Under the pieces are notes generated by a model. The model made no database searches. It worked only from the letters and a program-made list of their open reading frames with translations, and was not told the DNA's origin. Both the position numbers and the translations under genes were made by a program. A stretch of DNA of 64,000 bases from JAENVU01 sp038250905 (GTDB lineage: Bacteria; Actinomycetota; Acidimicrobiia; IMCC26256; JAENVU01): NCBI GenBank assembly GCA_038250905.1, contig JBBSBV010000001.1, positions 124,001-188,000 on the forward strand. Reading direction: 5' to 3'. Of the stretch, positions 25,613 through 35,077 are shown piece by piece (within the stretch, counting starts at the first letter, position 1; every line of letters begins with the position of its first letter).

Positions 25613-26118
25613 GGCGTACTCGCCGGGGGTGCGGTGTTGCGCTTGTACAGCGTCAACGTCTCCGTGGCCCGACCCGTCGCTCGATGACTGGTGTCGACCG
25701 AGACCACCTTGAGCACGAGTCGTTGCAACCCTTGGTCGCTCCTGGCACCGGAACACGGCCCGAAGGCGAGGGGACCATTACCGGACACGGGCGCGGTCGT
25801 GACGACGGGCGGTCCCGCACCGTCCCACGAATCCGTGCTCGTCACGGTTACGTCGTAGTTCTGGTGATCCCGGTCATTGGGATCGAAACCGGGCGGCGAG
25901 GAGTAATCCGCGCTCGGGCAGGGCTGATAGGGCGCAGCACTGATGGCCGCGGCGTACGACCGGATCACGGTCTCGGCGTGTGACGCCCGCCGGTCGATGT
26001 CGGTGCTGATCAGGACGGAGGCAATTGCGCCGATGATGCCGATCCCGATGATGCCGAGGAGGGTCGTCGAGACGAGCACTTCCGCGAGCGTCTCACCGCG
26101 CTGCTCCCGTGATCGCAT
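25609..26118 (-). CDS. Pseudopilin, GspI/PilV-like position
   Basis: The 169-residue protein is read from ATG 26118, chosen because GAGG stands 5 nt upstream; a GTG at 26124 is also possible. The leader MRSREQRG is followed by ETLAEVLVSTTLLG, cut after Gly8 with Glu at +5. It is first in an operon whose gene order and sizes (169, 196 and 691 residues) match GspI-GspJ-GspK, the trimeric tip of type II secretion pseudopili, or PilV-W-X. No secretion ATPase or secretin genes lie in the window. Confidence 0.87.
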   Translation of the reverse strand: MRSREQRGETLAEVLVSTTLLGIIGIGIIGAIASVLISTDIDRRASHAETVIRSYAAAISAAPYQPCPSADYSSPPGFDPNDRDHQNYDVTVTSTDSWDGAGPPVVTTAPVSGNGPLAFGPCSGARSDQGLQRLVLKVVSVDTSHRATGRATETLTLYKRNTAPPASTP

Positions 26119-26282
26119 CCGCACCTCAGCCGTCCCGTGCCACCCTGCGTGACCGGTGGAGCATAGGTCGATAGTGGGCCGTTCGGCCCGGCGGGAGCCC
26201 GACGCGACGAGGCCCGGCGCAACTGCCGGGCCTCATCGTTACTCACCGTGACCGCGCCGCCCCCAGAGGGCGGCGAAATCGC
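26119..26282. terminator. Intergenic region with two strong hairpins
   Basis: 26256-26274 (GCCGCCC / GGGCGGC) begins 9 nt after the aldehyde dehydrogenase stop on the minus strand. 26209-26234 (GAGGCCCGGC / GCCGGGCCTC, perfect 10-bp stem, 6-nt loop) follows. Neither is followed by a T run. They probably end the dehydrogenase transcript. A TATGCT at 26160-26165 (minus strand) may be the -10 box of the pseudopilin operon. Confidence 0.6.
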
Positions 26283-27704
26283 CTACGGGATCTGGACCGA
26301 CTTCACCTCGAGGAACTCCTCGAGGCCGAACTGGCCGTACTCCCGACCGAGGCCCGACTGCTTGTATCCACCGAACGGGGCGGCGATGTTGAACTGCGGG
26401 CCGTTGATGTCGACCTGACCGGCCTCGATCCGGCGGGCGACCGCCACCGCGGCGTCCTTGTCGGCCGAGTAGACGCCGGCGTGGAGGCCGTAGACCGTGT
26501 CGTTCGCGATGCGGACGGCGTCGTCGACATCCTCGTAGGTGATGATCGAGACCACGGGCCCGAAGATCTCCTCCTGCGCGATCGTCATGTCGTTCGTGAC
26601 GTCGGCGAACACCGTCGGACGGATGAAGTATCCCTTGTCGAGGCCTTCGGGCTGCTCGACGCCTCCGGTGACGAGCGTCGCGCCCTCGTCGATGCCCTTC
26701 TGGATGTACGACCGCACCCGGTCCTGCTGGGCCTTGGACACCATCGGGCCGAGCGCCGTGGTCATCTCCATCGGGTCACCGGTTGCGTAACCCTCGGCAA
26801 CTTCCTTGGCCTTGGCGACGAACTCGTCCTTGCGGCTGGCCGGGACGAGCATGCGGGTCCACGCGATGCAGGTCTGGCCACCGTTGAGGTACGCCGACTG
26901 GAATCCGGCCGCGACGGCTTCGTCGACCGGCGAGTCCTCGAGCACCACGAACGGCGACTTGCCGCCGAGCTCGAGGGCGATCTTCTTCACCTGCGTTGCC
27001 GCGAGTTCCATGATGCGCTTGCCGGCGCGCGTGGAGCCGGTGAACGAGATCATGTTGACGTCGGGGTTGGTGACGAGCGCCTCACCGACAACGGGCCCGG
27101 TGCCGCTGACGAGGTTGAAGACACCCTTCGGCAGCTCGATCTCCTCCATGATGTCGGCGAGGATGAACGCGGTCAGCGGGGCGACCTCACTCGGCTTCAG
27201 CACGATCGTGCAACCGGCCGCGAGGGCCGGCGCCACCTTGGCGATCACCTGGTGCAGTGGGTAGTTCCAGGGCGTGATGCAGCCGACGACGCCGACCGGG
27301 TCCCGCACGACGAGCGAGGTACCGACCTGCTCTTCGAAGGGGAACTCCTCGGCGATCTGCACGTAGGAACTCGCCATCATGCCGGGCAGCCCGGCCTGGG
27401 CGATCTGGCTGATGATGAACGGGGTGCCGACCTCGGCCGTGACCGACGTGGCGATCTCGTCCATCCGGGCTTGGAGTCCCTCGGCGAGCCGTTGGATGTG
27501 CTTGGCCCGCTCGTTGGGCGAGGTGGCCGACCAGCCGGGCAGCGCCGCCTTCGCTGCGGCAACTGCCTTGGCGACGTCCTCGGCCGTGCCCTCGGCAATG
27601 GTGCCGATGACCGCTTCGGTCGTCGCGTTGATGACGTCGATGGTGCCGGTGCCGGTGGATGCGACCCACTCGCCGTTGATGAAGAGCTTGGTGCGGTCCG
27701 TCAT
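26283..27704 (-). CDS. NAD(P)-dependent aldehyde dehydrogenase
   Basis: The 473-residue protein oxidises an aldehyde to the acid. It carries the oxyanion Asn motif ITPWNYPLHQ, the general-base Glu in ALELGGKSPFVV, the catalytic Cys in NGGQTCIAWTR and the C-terminal PFGGYKQSGLGREYG. There is a ribosome site (GGGAG) before ATG 27704. It is divergent from an acyl-CoA dehydrogenase gene, with a short inverted repeat between the starts (27762-27777). It likely feeds acids into the CoA pathways nearby. The exact aldehyde is unknown. Confidence 0.95.
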   Translation of the reverse strand: MTDRTKLFINGEWVASTGTGTIDVINATTEAVIGTIAEGTAEDVAKAVAAAKAALPGWSATSPNERAKHIQRLAEGLQARMDEIATSVTAEVGTPFIISQIAQAGLPGMMASSYVQIAEEFPFEEQVGTSLVVRDPVGVVGCITPWNYPLHQVIAKVAPALAAGCTIVLKPSEVAPLTAFILADIMEEIELPKGVFNLVSGTGPVVGEALVTNPDVNMISFTGSTRAGKRIMELAATQVKKIALELGGKSPFVVLEDSPVDEAVAAGFQSAYLNGGQTCIAWTRMLVPASRKDEFVAKAKEVAEGYATGDPMEMTTALGPMVSKAQQDRVRSYIQKGIDEGATLVTGGVEQPEGLDKGYFIRPTVFADVTNDMTIAQEEIFGPVVSIITYEDVDDAVRIANDTVYGLHAGVYSADKDAAVAVARRIEAGQVDINGPQFNIAAPFGGYKQSGLGREYGQFGLEEFLEVKSVQIP

Positions 27705-27761
27705 GGGACTCCCGGTTTCAAGAGGGGAATGGAAGCGTCGAGCAATCTATCGCTGCCCCGA

Positions 27762-27798
27762 CCGGACCGCCGTCCGGGGTCGCGCCGACCGGTAACGT
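27762..27798. promoter_or_regulatory. Divergent promoter region: inverted repeat and -10 box
   Basis: CCGGAC-CGCC-GTCCGG (27762-27777) is a perfect 6-bp inverted repeat between two divergent genes. TAACGT at 27793-27798 lies 8 nt before GTG 27807 and fits the leaderless -10 pattern. The repeat may be an operator for one or both genes. Confidence 0.5.
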
Positions 27799-27806
27799 GC
27801 GCCGCC

Positions 27807-29024
27807 GTGGCCAGTACCGGGACCGATCCGTTCGCCGAGACCGAGGACCAACTCTCACTGCGCGAGTTGGCACGCGGGGTCGCCGAGCGCTCGCTCGCGC
27901 CCATGGCACGCACGGGCGACGAGACCGAGGCCTTCCCCCAGGCTTCGTGGGACGCCATCCGGGCCGCCGATCTCTTCGGCATCACGATCGGTGAGGCCTA
28001 CGGCGGGATGGGCCTGGGTGACATCGAAGCCGCGATCGTCCTCGAGGAACTGGCTCGGGCCGACGTGTCCAGCGCGATCCTCGCCCAGCTCACCTTCAAC
28101 GGCCCACCACGCGCCATCGAGCACCTCGGGTCGGACGCGCTCAAGGAGCGCTGGCTCCCGATGGCCGCGTCGGGCGACGCCTTGTTCTGCATCGGCATCT
28201 CGGAGACCGAAGCGGGCTCCGCGGTCGGGCACATGCGAGCGCGCCTGACCCCCGACGGCAACGGCTACCGGCTCAACGCGTACAAGAACTACGTGACCGG
28301 CGGCCACAAGTCGCGGGTGTGCCTCGTGTGGTGTCGCTTCCCGGGGAGTGAGGGGACGAAGGGCATCGGCGCGGTCGTCGTCGATCTCGAAGCCGAGGGC
28401 GTGAGTATCGCCGGCACCCACGAGAAGATGGGGCTGCGCGCGACGAGCGAGGCGGAACTGGCCTTCGACGACGTACGCATCGAACCGGGCGACGTGCTGC
28501 TCGCCGGAGACCCCGACTCCAACGCGGCGTTCCGCACGTTGATCGGCCACATCAACCACGAGCGGTGTGGGAATGCCGCGATGTGCGTCGGTGCCGCGCA
28601 GGGCGCACTCGAATACGCGATCCGGTACATGAACGAGCGCGTGATCGGCGGTCGTCCGCTCGCCGACCTCCAAGGGCTGCAGTGGAAGATCGCCGACATG
28701 GGCACCCAACTCGAAGCGGCCCGGCTGCTCCTCAAGCGCGCCGTGCACCTCGCCGGCGAGCACGGCACTCCCCCGCCCCTCGAGACCGCGATGGCGAAGA
28801 CCGCGGCCAACCTGGCCGCGAAGTTCGTGTGCGACGAGGCGATCCAACTCCTCGGCGGGTACGGCTACTCGCGGGAGTACCCGGTCGAACGGGTCTACCG
28901 CGACATCCGCGGCCTGTGTATCGGGGCCGGGACCGTCGAGATCCAACGCAACTTCATCGGCACCAACCTGCTGCGCGGCGCCACCCCGAGCGGCCACGCG
29001 TGGAAGACGCCGTCGGGAGGGTGA
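27807..29024 (+). CDS. Acyl-CoA dehydrogenase (homomeric type)
   Basis: The 405-residue flavoprotein is full length for the family. It has the FAD/substrate motif IGISETEAGSAVG, the middle beta-domain, and C-terminal helices with LLGGYGYSREYPVERVYRD and GAGTVEIQRNFI, where the last part fixes FAD. It makes a 2,3-enoyl-CoA and passes electrons to an electron-transfer flavoprotein. It starts at GTG 27807 and overlaps the AMP-ligase by 4 nt (GTGA), so acid activation and oxidation are co-expressed. Chain preference is not readable. Confidence 0.92.
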   Translation: MASTGTDPFAETEDQLSLRELARGVAERSLAPMARTGDETEAFPQASWDAIRAADLFGITIGEAYGGMGLGDIEAAIVLEELARADVSSAILAQLTFNGPPRAIEHLGSDALKERWLPMAASGDALFCIGISETEAGSAVGHMRARLTPDGNGYRLNAYKNYVTGGHKSRVCLVWCRFPGSEGTKGIGAVVVDLEAEGVSIAGTHEKMGLRATSEAELAFDDVRIEPGDVLLAGDPDSNAAFRTLIGHINHERCGNAAMCVGAAQGALEYAIRYMNERVIGGRPLADLQGLQWKIADMGTQLEAARLLLKRAVHLAGEHGTPPPLETAMAKTAANLAAKFVCDEAIQLLGGYGYSREYPVERVYRDIRGLCIGAGTVEIQRNFIGTNLLRGATPSGHAWKTPSGG

Positions 29025-30421
29025 CCGCCCACCTGCGTGCGACCTACCGTCATCCGCGGGCCGCCGACTACCGCGAACCCGGCGGCGCGTGGGACGTCCC
29101 GGTCCTGCCGGCGACCGTCGGCCAGTCGCCCCACCTCGCAGCCGGCCTGCGCGGCCTCGGCGTCGGCCGTGGTGACGTCGTCGCGTGGCAGGCACCGAAC
29201 TGGCCCGAGGTCGTGGAGTTGTACCGCGCCTGTTGGCAGCTCGGCGCCATCGCCGCCCCACTGCACCACCAAGCAGGTACGGCCGAGGTCGAGAGCCTCG
29301 TCGCGACCCTCGAGGCCACGGTCTTCCTCCCCCGGGACGACCTGCGCGACCAGGTGCGATCCCTGACCGCCGGGAAGGCGTACACGAAGGTTCACGCGCA
29401 GCCCGCCGACCTCGCCGTCGTGCTCTGGACCGGCGGCTCGGAAGGCGGCCCCAAAGGCGTGCTCCACACGCACCGCGGCCTCGCCACCAAAGCGCGCACA
29501 ATGGTCGGCGCGCACGCGTTGACCCCTGCGGACGTGGTCCTCATGCCCGCACCCCTCGCGCACATCTCCGGACTCCTGAACGGCCTGCTCGTTCCCGGTG
29601 CCGCCGGGATGCGCACCGTGCTCATGGAGCGTTGGGACCCCGAGCACGCGCTCAGCCTCATCGAGTCCGAGCGCATCTCGTTCATGATCGGACCGCCGAC
29701 GTTCTTCGTCGGCCTGATGGGCGCACCGGGCTTCCGAGCGGATCGCGTCGCATCGCTTCGGCTCGTCTCCTCGGGCGGTGCCGGCGTCACCCCGGAATTC
29801 GTCGAGGACGCGGCTGCGCGGCTCCAGGCAGTCGTCAAACGCGCCTACGGATCGACGGAGGCACCGACCCTCACCACCTCGACGGCCACCGACGCCCCGG
29901 ACCGGGCGGCGCAGACCGACGGTCGCGTGGTCGACCCGGCCACCCTCCTCCGGATCGCAGACGACGGTGAGTTGCTGGTACAAGGCCCCGAGCTGTTCGC
30001 CGGATATCTCGACGTGGCCCAGACCCGCGCGGCCGTGACCGACGGATGGTTCCAGACCGGTGACCTCGCGACCCTCGACGACGGTTGGCTCACCATCGTC
30101 GGCCGCAAGAAGGATGTGATCATCCGCGCCGGTGAGAACATCGCCGCCGCCGAGGTGGAGCGCATCGTCGAAGCGCATCCGGCGGTCCGGGAGGCGGCCG
30201 CGGTGAGCGAACCCGACCCCCGCACCGGCGAACGGGTCTGCGTGTTCGTGGTGGGCGATCCGTCGTTCGACCTGGAGACGTGCCGGCAGTGGTTCCGGAC
30301 CCAGGGTGTCGCCACGTTCAAGACCCCCGAGCGCGTCGAGCACCTCGACCACATGCCCACACTCGCTGCGGGCAAGATCGACCGCGCCACTTTGCGATCG
30401 CTCGTTCGTTCGCACTCCTGA
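29021..30421 (+). CDS. AMP-dependent acyl-CoA synthetase
   Basis: This 466-residue ANL enzyme is shorter than usual (500-550) at the N-terminus. The P-loop is LWTGGSEGGPKGVLHTH, a variant of the standard motif. AYGSTEAPT, GWFQTGDLATL and GRKKDVIIRAGENIAAAE follow, and the catalytic Lys is in LAAGKIDRATL. GTG 29021 overlaps the acyl-CoA dehydrogenase stop. The last residues (RSLVRSHS) are encoded by the beginning of the dispersed repeat. The acid substrate is unknown. Confidence 0.9.
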   Translation: MTAHLRATYRHPRAADYREPGGAWDVPVLPATVGQSPHLAAGLRGLGVGRGDVVAWQAPNWPEVVELYRACWQLGAIAAPLHHQAGTAEVESLVATLEATVFLPRDDLRDQVRSLTAGKAYTKVHAQPADLAVVLWTGGSEGGPKGVLHTHRGLATKARTMVGAHALTPADVVLMPAPLAHISGLLNGLLVPGAAGMRTVLMERWDPEHALSLIESERISFMIGPPTFFVGLMGAPGFRADRVASLRLVSSGGAGVTPEFVEDAAARLQAVVKRAYGSTEAPTLTTSTATDAPDRAAQTDGRVVDPATLLRIADDGELLVQGPELFAGYLDVAQTRAAVTDGWFQTGDLATLDDGWLTIVGRKKDVIIRAGENIAAAEVERIVEAHPAVREAAAVSEPDPRTGERVCVFVVGDPSFDLETCRQWFRTQGVATFKTPERVEHLDHMPTLAAGKIDRATLRSLVRSHS

Positions 30422-30495
30422 CCGAGATGCCGTCCGTGGGGCTCACTGCCTCGCGGCTCGCCTCAGCTCGTTCCTCGCGCCGGCTCGGGCCCGAA
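30405..30495 (+). repeat. Dispersed 3'-end palindromic element, copy 4
   Basis: Between convergent genes. CACTCCTGACCGAGATGCC and GTGGGGCTCACTGCCTCG align with copies 2 and 5. The element starts inside the last codons of the AMP-ligase. Confidence 0.65.
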
Positions 30496-30501
30496 CACCG
30501 C

Positions 30502-31482
30502 TCAGGCGGGGTCGTGGGCAGAGAGGGCGAAGGCCACGCCGCGTTCGGGGTCCTCGACGGCGACGCGCAGGATCCAGCCCGTCGGCCCGATGCCCATCGC
30601 GTCCCAGACGTACCAGCGCATCCGGCGCGCGCGATCACCCAGCGCGTCGGGATCCGGTGGCCAGGTCTCACCGAGGTCGACCAGTTCGGCGAGCACCATC
30701 CACGCGTCGAGCCGGCCCGCGGCCGCGCCCCGACGGCGACCGTGCGCGCCACCGCTCGCGCCGGCCCACCCGAGCCACGCCAGCGCGGTGCCGAGTTCGA
30801 CTTCGGAGAGCCGGACCTCGGGACCGTCGAGCATCCCGATCGCCGCGCGCGCATCGCCCTGCACGGCCACCGCGGTCGCGTCGCCGTCGGCCGTCCACGG
30901 GTGCACGAGGTCACGCAGCGTCCGCGCCACTCCGGTGTGCACGATCGGCGTCGCGTCATCCGCCACCTCGGTCGGCACACCGGCCGAGGCGGGTTCGGGC
31001 GAAGGGAAGTCGGCATCGTGCGACCGGTACTCGGCGACGGGATAGCGGGGCTCCCAATCGCAGAGCCGTTGCGGGAGTTCGAAGGGGTCGGGGCCGGGAC
31101 GGGCTACGCCGGTGAGGTCCTCGCCGCGCACGACCCGCTCGTACAGGCAGGTGGCCGCCGGGGGTGTGCGAGGCGCGAACGGCGCGAGTTCCGACCACGA
31201 GTGCCCGGCGGCGGCGACCTCCGCGAGCGGTCCGAGCCCGAACTGTCCGGCGACGTCGGTCAGCATCCGCGCCGCGACCTCGCCGGGTGACTCGAGCGCC
31301 AACCGGTACTCCATGTGGTTCGCCGCGGGCCAGAGCTGCTTCCCGCGCTCGACCGCGGTACGGCACCGATCGCGCAGCTCGACGAGGGTGGTCCACTCCC
31401 GGGCGTCACACAGCCGGTCAGTGGCGCGCAACAGCTCGTCGAGGTCACCGACTTCGACGAGTTCGACCAGGTCCTCAGCCAC
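30502..31482 (-). CDS. Conserved hypothetical protein
   Basis: I do not recognise this 326-residue protein. It has no signal peptide or membrane helix. The N-terminal 80 residues are helical (AEDLVELVEVGDLDELLRA), and the rest is rich in Ala, Gly, Trp and Pro with no obvious catalytic motif. A C-terminal segment (RMRWYVWDAMGIGPTGW) is aromatic. It starts at GTG 31482, 9 nt downstream of the MaoC-like gene, so it is probably the last gene of the acyl-CoA dehydrogenase-MaoC operon. Codon use and base composition match its neighbours. Confidence 0.75.
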   Translation of the reverse strand: MAEDLVELVEVGDLDELLRATDRLCDAREWTTLVELRDRCRTAVERGKQLWPAANHMEYRLALESPGEVAARMLTDVAGQFGLGPLAEVAAAGHSWSELAPFAPRTPPAATCLYERVVRGEDLTGVARPGPDPFELPQRLCDWEPRYPVAEYRSHDADFPSPEPASAGVPTEVADDATPIVHTGVARTLRDLVHPWTADGDATAVAVQGDARAAIGMLDGPEVRLSEVELGTALAWLGWAGASGGAHGRRRGAAAGRLDAWMVLAELVDLGETWPPDPDALGDRARRMRWYVWDAMGIGPTGWILRVAVEDPERGVAFALSAHDPA

Positions 31483-31491
31483 CGGCGTGCG

Positions 31492-31998
31492 TCATTGGTC
31501 GGGGATGAACATCGAGACGATCCGTTCGGACACGACCGGCTCGCCGTCGGGATCGCGCCATTCGGTGTCCATGTACGTCATCTCCATCCGGCCCCGACTT
31601 CCTTGCTTCTCGATCGGATCGGAGACGCGCATGCGGCCTTCGAGCACGTCGCCCGCGACCGGCTGGCGGTGATAGGTGAAGTGCTGTTCGCCGTGGAGGT
31701 AGAGCCCGTCGCGCGAATAGCCGTCGTCGGTCGCCAACCCGTCGGGCGGACCCAACCGACCGCGCCCGTCAGCCGGTTGGAGATCCGGATGGGCACCCGA
31801 GTGCGCCATCACGAAGGTGAACGTCGGTGGTGCCGGTACCGCGGCGAAGCCGGCTTCGGCCGCGGCCGCAGCACTGAGGAACATCGGGTTGGCATCGTGA
31901 AGGGCGCGGGCGAAGACGCCGATCCCACTCGCCTCCAACTGGACGCGGAGCGGCGGACCCCACTCGGACCACGTCGGCGATTCCGGATCCGGGTTCAC
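31492..31998 (-). CDS. MaoC-like / FAS1-type dehydratase domain protein
   Basis: The 168-residue single hotdog domain is of the kind seen in (R)-specific enoyl-CoA hydratases and the MaoC-like subunits of heteromeric hydratases such as ChsH1. Typical blocks are FARALHDANPMF, VPAPPTFTFVMAHSG, GEQHFTYHRQPVAGD and a C-terminal beta strand. The family's catalytic Asp/His may be split over two proteins, so it may need a partner. GTG 31998 overlaps the acyl-CoA dehydrogenase stop (GTGA), fitting consecutive dehydrogenation and hydration steps. Confidence 0.85.
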   Translation of the reverse strand: MNPDPESPTWSEWGPPLRVQLEASGIGVFARALHDANPMFLSAAAAAEAGFAAVPAPPTFTFVMAHSGAHPDLQPADGRGRLGPPDGLATDDGYSRDGLYLHGEQHFTYHRQPVAGDVLEGRMRVSDPIEKQGSRGRMEMTYMDTEWRDPDGEPVVSERIVSMFIPDQ

Positions 31999-33068
31999 AG
32001 CACGCTCACCCCGGCGTCGACCTTCTCGCGCAACATCCGCCCCAATCGGGTTCGGTGCCAGACCGCGTCACCGAAGCTCACCTGATCGAGTTGCGAACGC
32101 TTCATGTAGAGGTGCAGGTCGTGCTCCCAGGTGAACCCCACGCCGCCGTGCACCTGGAGCGCACCCGCCATCACGCGCTTCGACGCATCACCGGCCCACG
32201 TCTTGGCCGTGGACGCCGCGATCGCGCGGTCGGGATCGTCGGCGCCGAAGCACCACGCCGACCAGTACGCGCTCGAACGGATCCCCTCGACATCGACGAG
32301 CATGTCGGCGCACCGGTGCTTGATCGCCTGGAACGAGCCGATCGGCCGCCCGAACTGCACCCGGTCCTTCGCGTATTCGACGGCGAGGTCGAGGGCCACC
32401 GAGGCCGATCCGAGCAGCTCGAGTGCCGACGCGGTCGCCGCCAGGTCGCCGAGGCGGGCCGCCGCATCGGCCCCACCCAACCGCTCGGCCGCGGTGCCAT
32501 CGAAGTGGAGCCAGCCGAGCGGCCGGCTGAGATCCATCGCCGGCTCGGCCGCGGGACGCAACGACCCGTCGAGCTCGACCACGTAAACGGCGTCGCCGTC
32601 GCCTTCACTGGCCACCACGAGCGCAAGGTCGGCCGTCGGCGCGAACTGCACCGGGTCCGGACGACCGGTGAGCTGCCCGCCGTCGGCGCGGACCGCCCCG
32701 GAGGCTGCGCTCCACGCCAGGCACGCGGTGCGACCACCGAGCAGGTCGGCCACGAGCGCCGACGCACCACAGGCGTCGGCGACGTCGAGCGCCACGACGG
32801 TCGGCAGGAACGGCACCGGCACCAGATGGCGACCCGCTTGTTCGAGCAGGACCGCCAGCTCGACGGCGCCGAGGCCGAGCCCACCCGCGTCCTCGTCGAC
32901 CGCGACGCCCAGCCACCCGAGATCGACCATGGACTCCCAGAGTTCGGGGTCCCAACGCGCGTCGGAGGCGTGCACGGCCCGGATCCGGTTCGGCGGGCAT
33001 TCCTCGTCGAGGAACTCGCGTGCCGCGTCCCGGAGGGCGATCTGGTCCGTCGAAAGATCGAAATCCAT
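31995..33068 (-). CDS. Acyl-CoA dehydrogenase, short (partner-subunit) type
   Basis: The 357-residue protein has the dehydrogenase fold (DFDLSTDQIALRDAAREFLDE at the start; LQVHGGVGFTWEHDLHLYMKR near the end) but is about 40 residues short. It lacks the SEPxAGSD motif, having LAWSAASGAV there instead. This is the pattern of the non-canonical subunit in heteromeric steroid-type dehydrogenases such as FadE26-27 and FadE28-29. The likely full-length partner is the gene at 35078 or another FadE. It starts an operon with MaoC and the conserved protein. A TAGCGT lies 9 nt before ATG 33068. Confidence 0.88.
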   Translation of the reverse strand: MDFDLSTDQIALRDAAREFLDEECPPNRIRAVHASDARWDPELWESMVDLGWLGVAVDEDAGGLGLGAVELAVLLEQAGRHLVPVPFLPTVVALDVADACGASALVADLLGGRTACLAWSAASGAVRADGGQLTGRPDPVQFAPTADLALVVASEGDGDAVYVVELDGSLRPAAEPAMDLSRPLGWLHFDGTAAERLGGADAAARLGDLAATASALELLGSASVALDLAVEYAKDRVQFGRPIGSFQAIKHRCADMLVDVEGIRSSAYWSAWCFGADDPDRAIAASTAKTWAGDASKRVMAGALQVHGGVGFTWEHDLHLYMKRSQLDQVSFGDAVWHRTRLGRMLREKVDAGVSVL

Positions 33069-33077
33069 CAGTGGCGG

Positions 33078-33083
33078 ACGCTA
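33078..33083 (-). promoter_or_regulatory. Leaderless-type -10 box (TAGCGT) of the dehydrogenase-MaoC operon
   Basis: On the minus strand TAGCGT is 9 nt before ATG 33068. Confidence 0.5.
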
Positions 33084-33159
33084 CCGCGCAACCCGTGGAT
33101 TCGACGGGAGACGCCTGTAGGGTGCGAAGGACGACCACCGATGCCGAGGAGCCGCTGCT

Positions 33160-34458
<1,299 letters not shown>

Positions 34459-34488
34459 CGGGATCGCACCACTGAACGGACCGAACCG

Positions 34489-35004
34489 CTACCAGGCCTG
34501 GGCCCAGCCCCCGCCGCTGGTGATGTGCAGCGCGGTCGGAACCGACGACGGCAGCGCGGGCACCGCGGACGCGCTGCACGCCGACGTCCCGAGGCTGCCG
34601 AACACGGTGCCCGACCTCGATCCGGTGTCCCCGACCACGTAACAGGTGCCACTCGGCGACTTCGCGGCGAGGATCACACCCGCCGTGCTCGCATCGACCG
34701 AGACCAGTTTCGGACCGGTCGACACCGCAGTCGTGAAACCGATACCGGTCTCGGCCGCGTGGAGTGCGGCAACGGTCACCTCGGCGTACGAGTCGGTGTC
34801 GGCGTAGACGGCTTTCGCATTCGAGAGCGCTATCCGCAGGCTCGTCTGCGCGTCCCGATCGCTCGCACGGGCCTTGGAGCCGAGGAAGGCCGGGATCCCG
34901 ATCGCGATCAGCACCGCGAGCACCAACACCACCGTCGTGACCTCGATGAAACTCGTGCCGATCTGGGAACGCGCCGGACCACCGGGCGCCGAAGGCTGCG
35001 ACAT
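34489..35004 (-). CDS. Type IV pilin-like protein
   Basis: The 171-residue protein is read from ATG 35004. A 16-residue leader ending in SQIG is followed by TSFIEVTTVVLVLAVLIAIG, a prepilin N-terminus with Glu at +5 (Glu21) and the PAFLG break typical of major type IVa pilins. The globular domain has two Cys near the C-terminus (GTCYVVGD and GTSACS) that could form the pilin disulphide loop. It is separate from the pseudopilin operon at 22950-26118 but could be assembled by the same machine. It converges on citrate synthase. Confidence 0.9.
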   Translation of the reverse strand: MSQPSAPGGPARSQIGTSFIEVTTVVLVLAVLIAIGIPAFLGSKARASDRDAQTSLRIALSNAKAVYADTDSYAEVTVAALHAAETGIGFTTAVSTGPKLVSVDASTAGVILAAKSPSGTCYVVGDTGSRSGTVFGSLGTSACSASAVPALPSSVPTALHITSGGGWAQAW

Positions 35005-35065
35005 GACGGTTCTTCGGTCGACCGGTTCACCAGCTTGAGGCGACTCCGCGATCCCGACCGCCGAA

Positions 35066-35071
35066 TAGCCT
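35066..35071 (+). promoter_or_regulatory. Leaderless-type -10 box (TAGCCT) of the dehydrogenase at 35078
   Basis: TAGCCT lies 6 nt before ATG 35078. Confidence 0.55.
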
Positions 35072-35077
35072 CCGCCC

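Noticed and set aside
26481..29024. 847-residue reading frame on the plus strand
   Set aside because: Only the part from 27807 is a real acyl-CoA dehydrogenase; the rest is an open antisense frame across the aldehyde dehydrogenase, caused by high GC.
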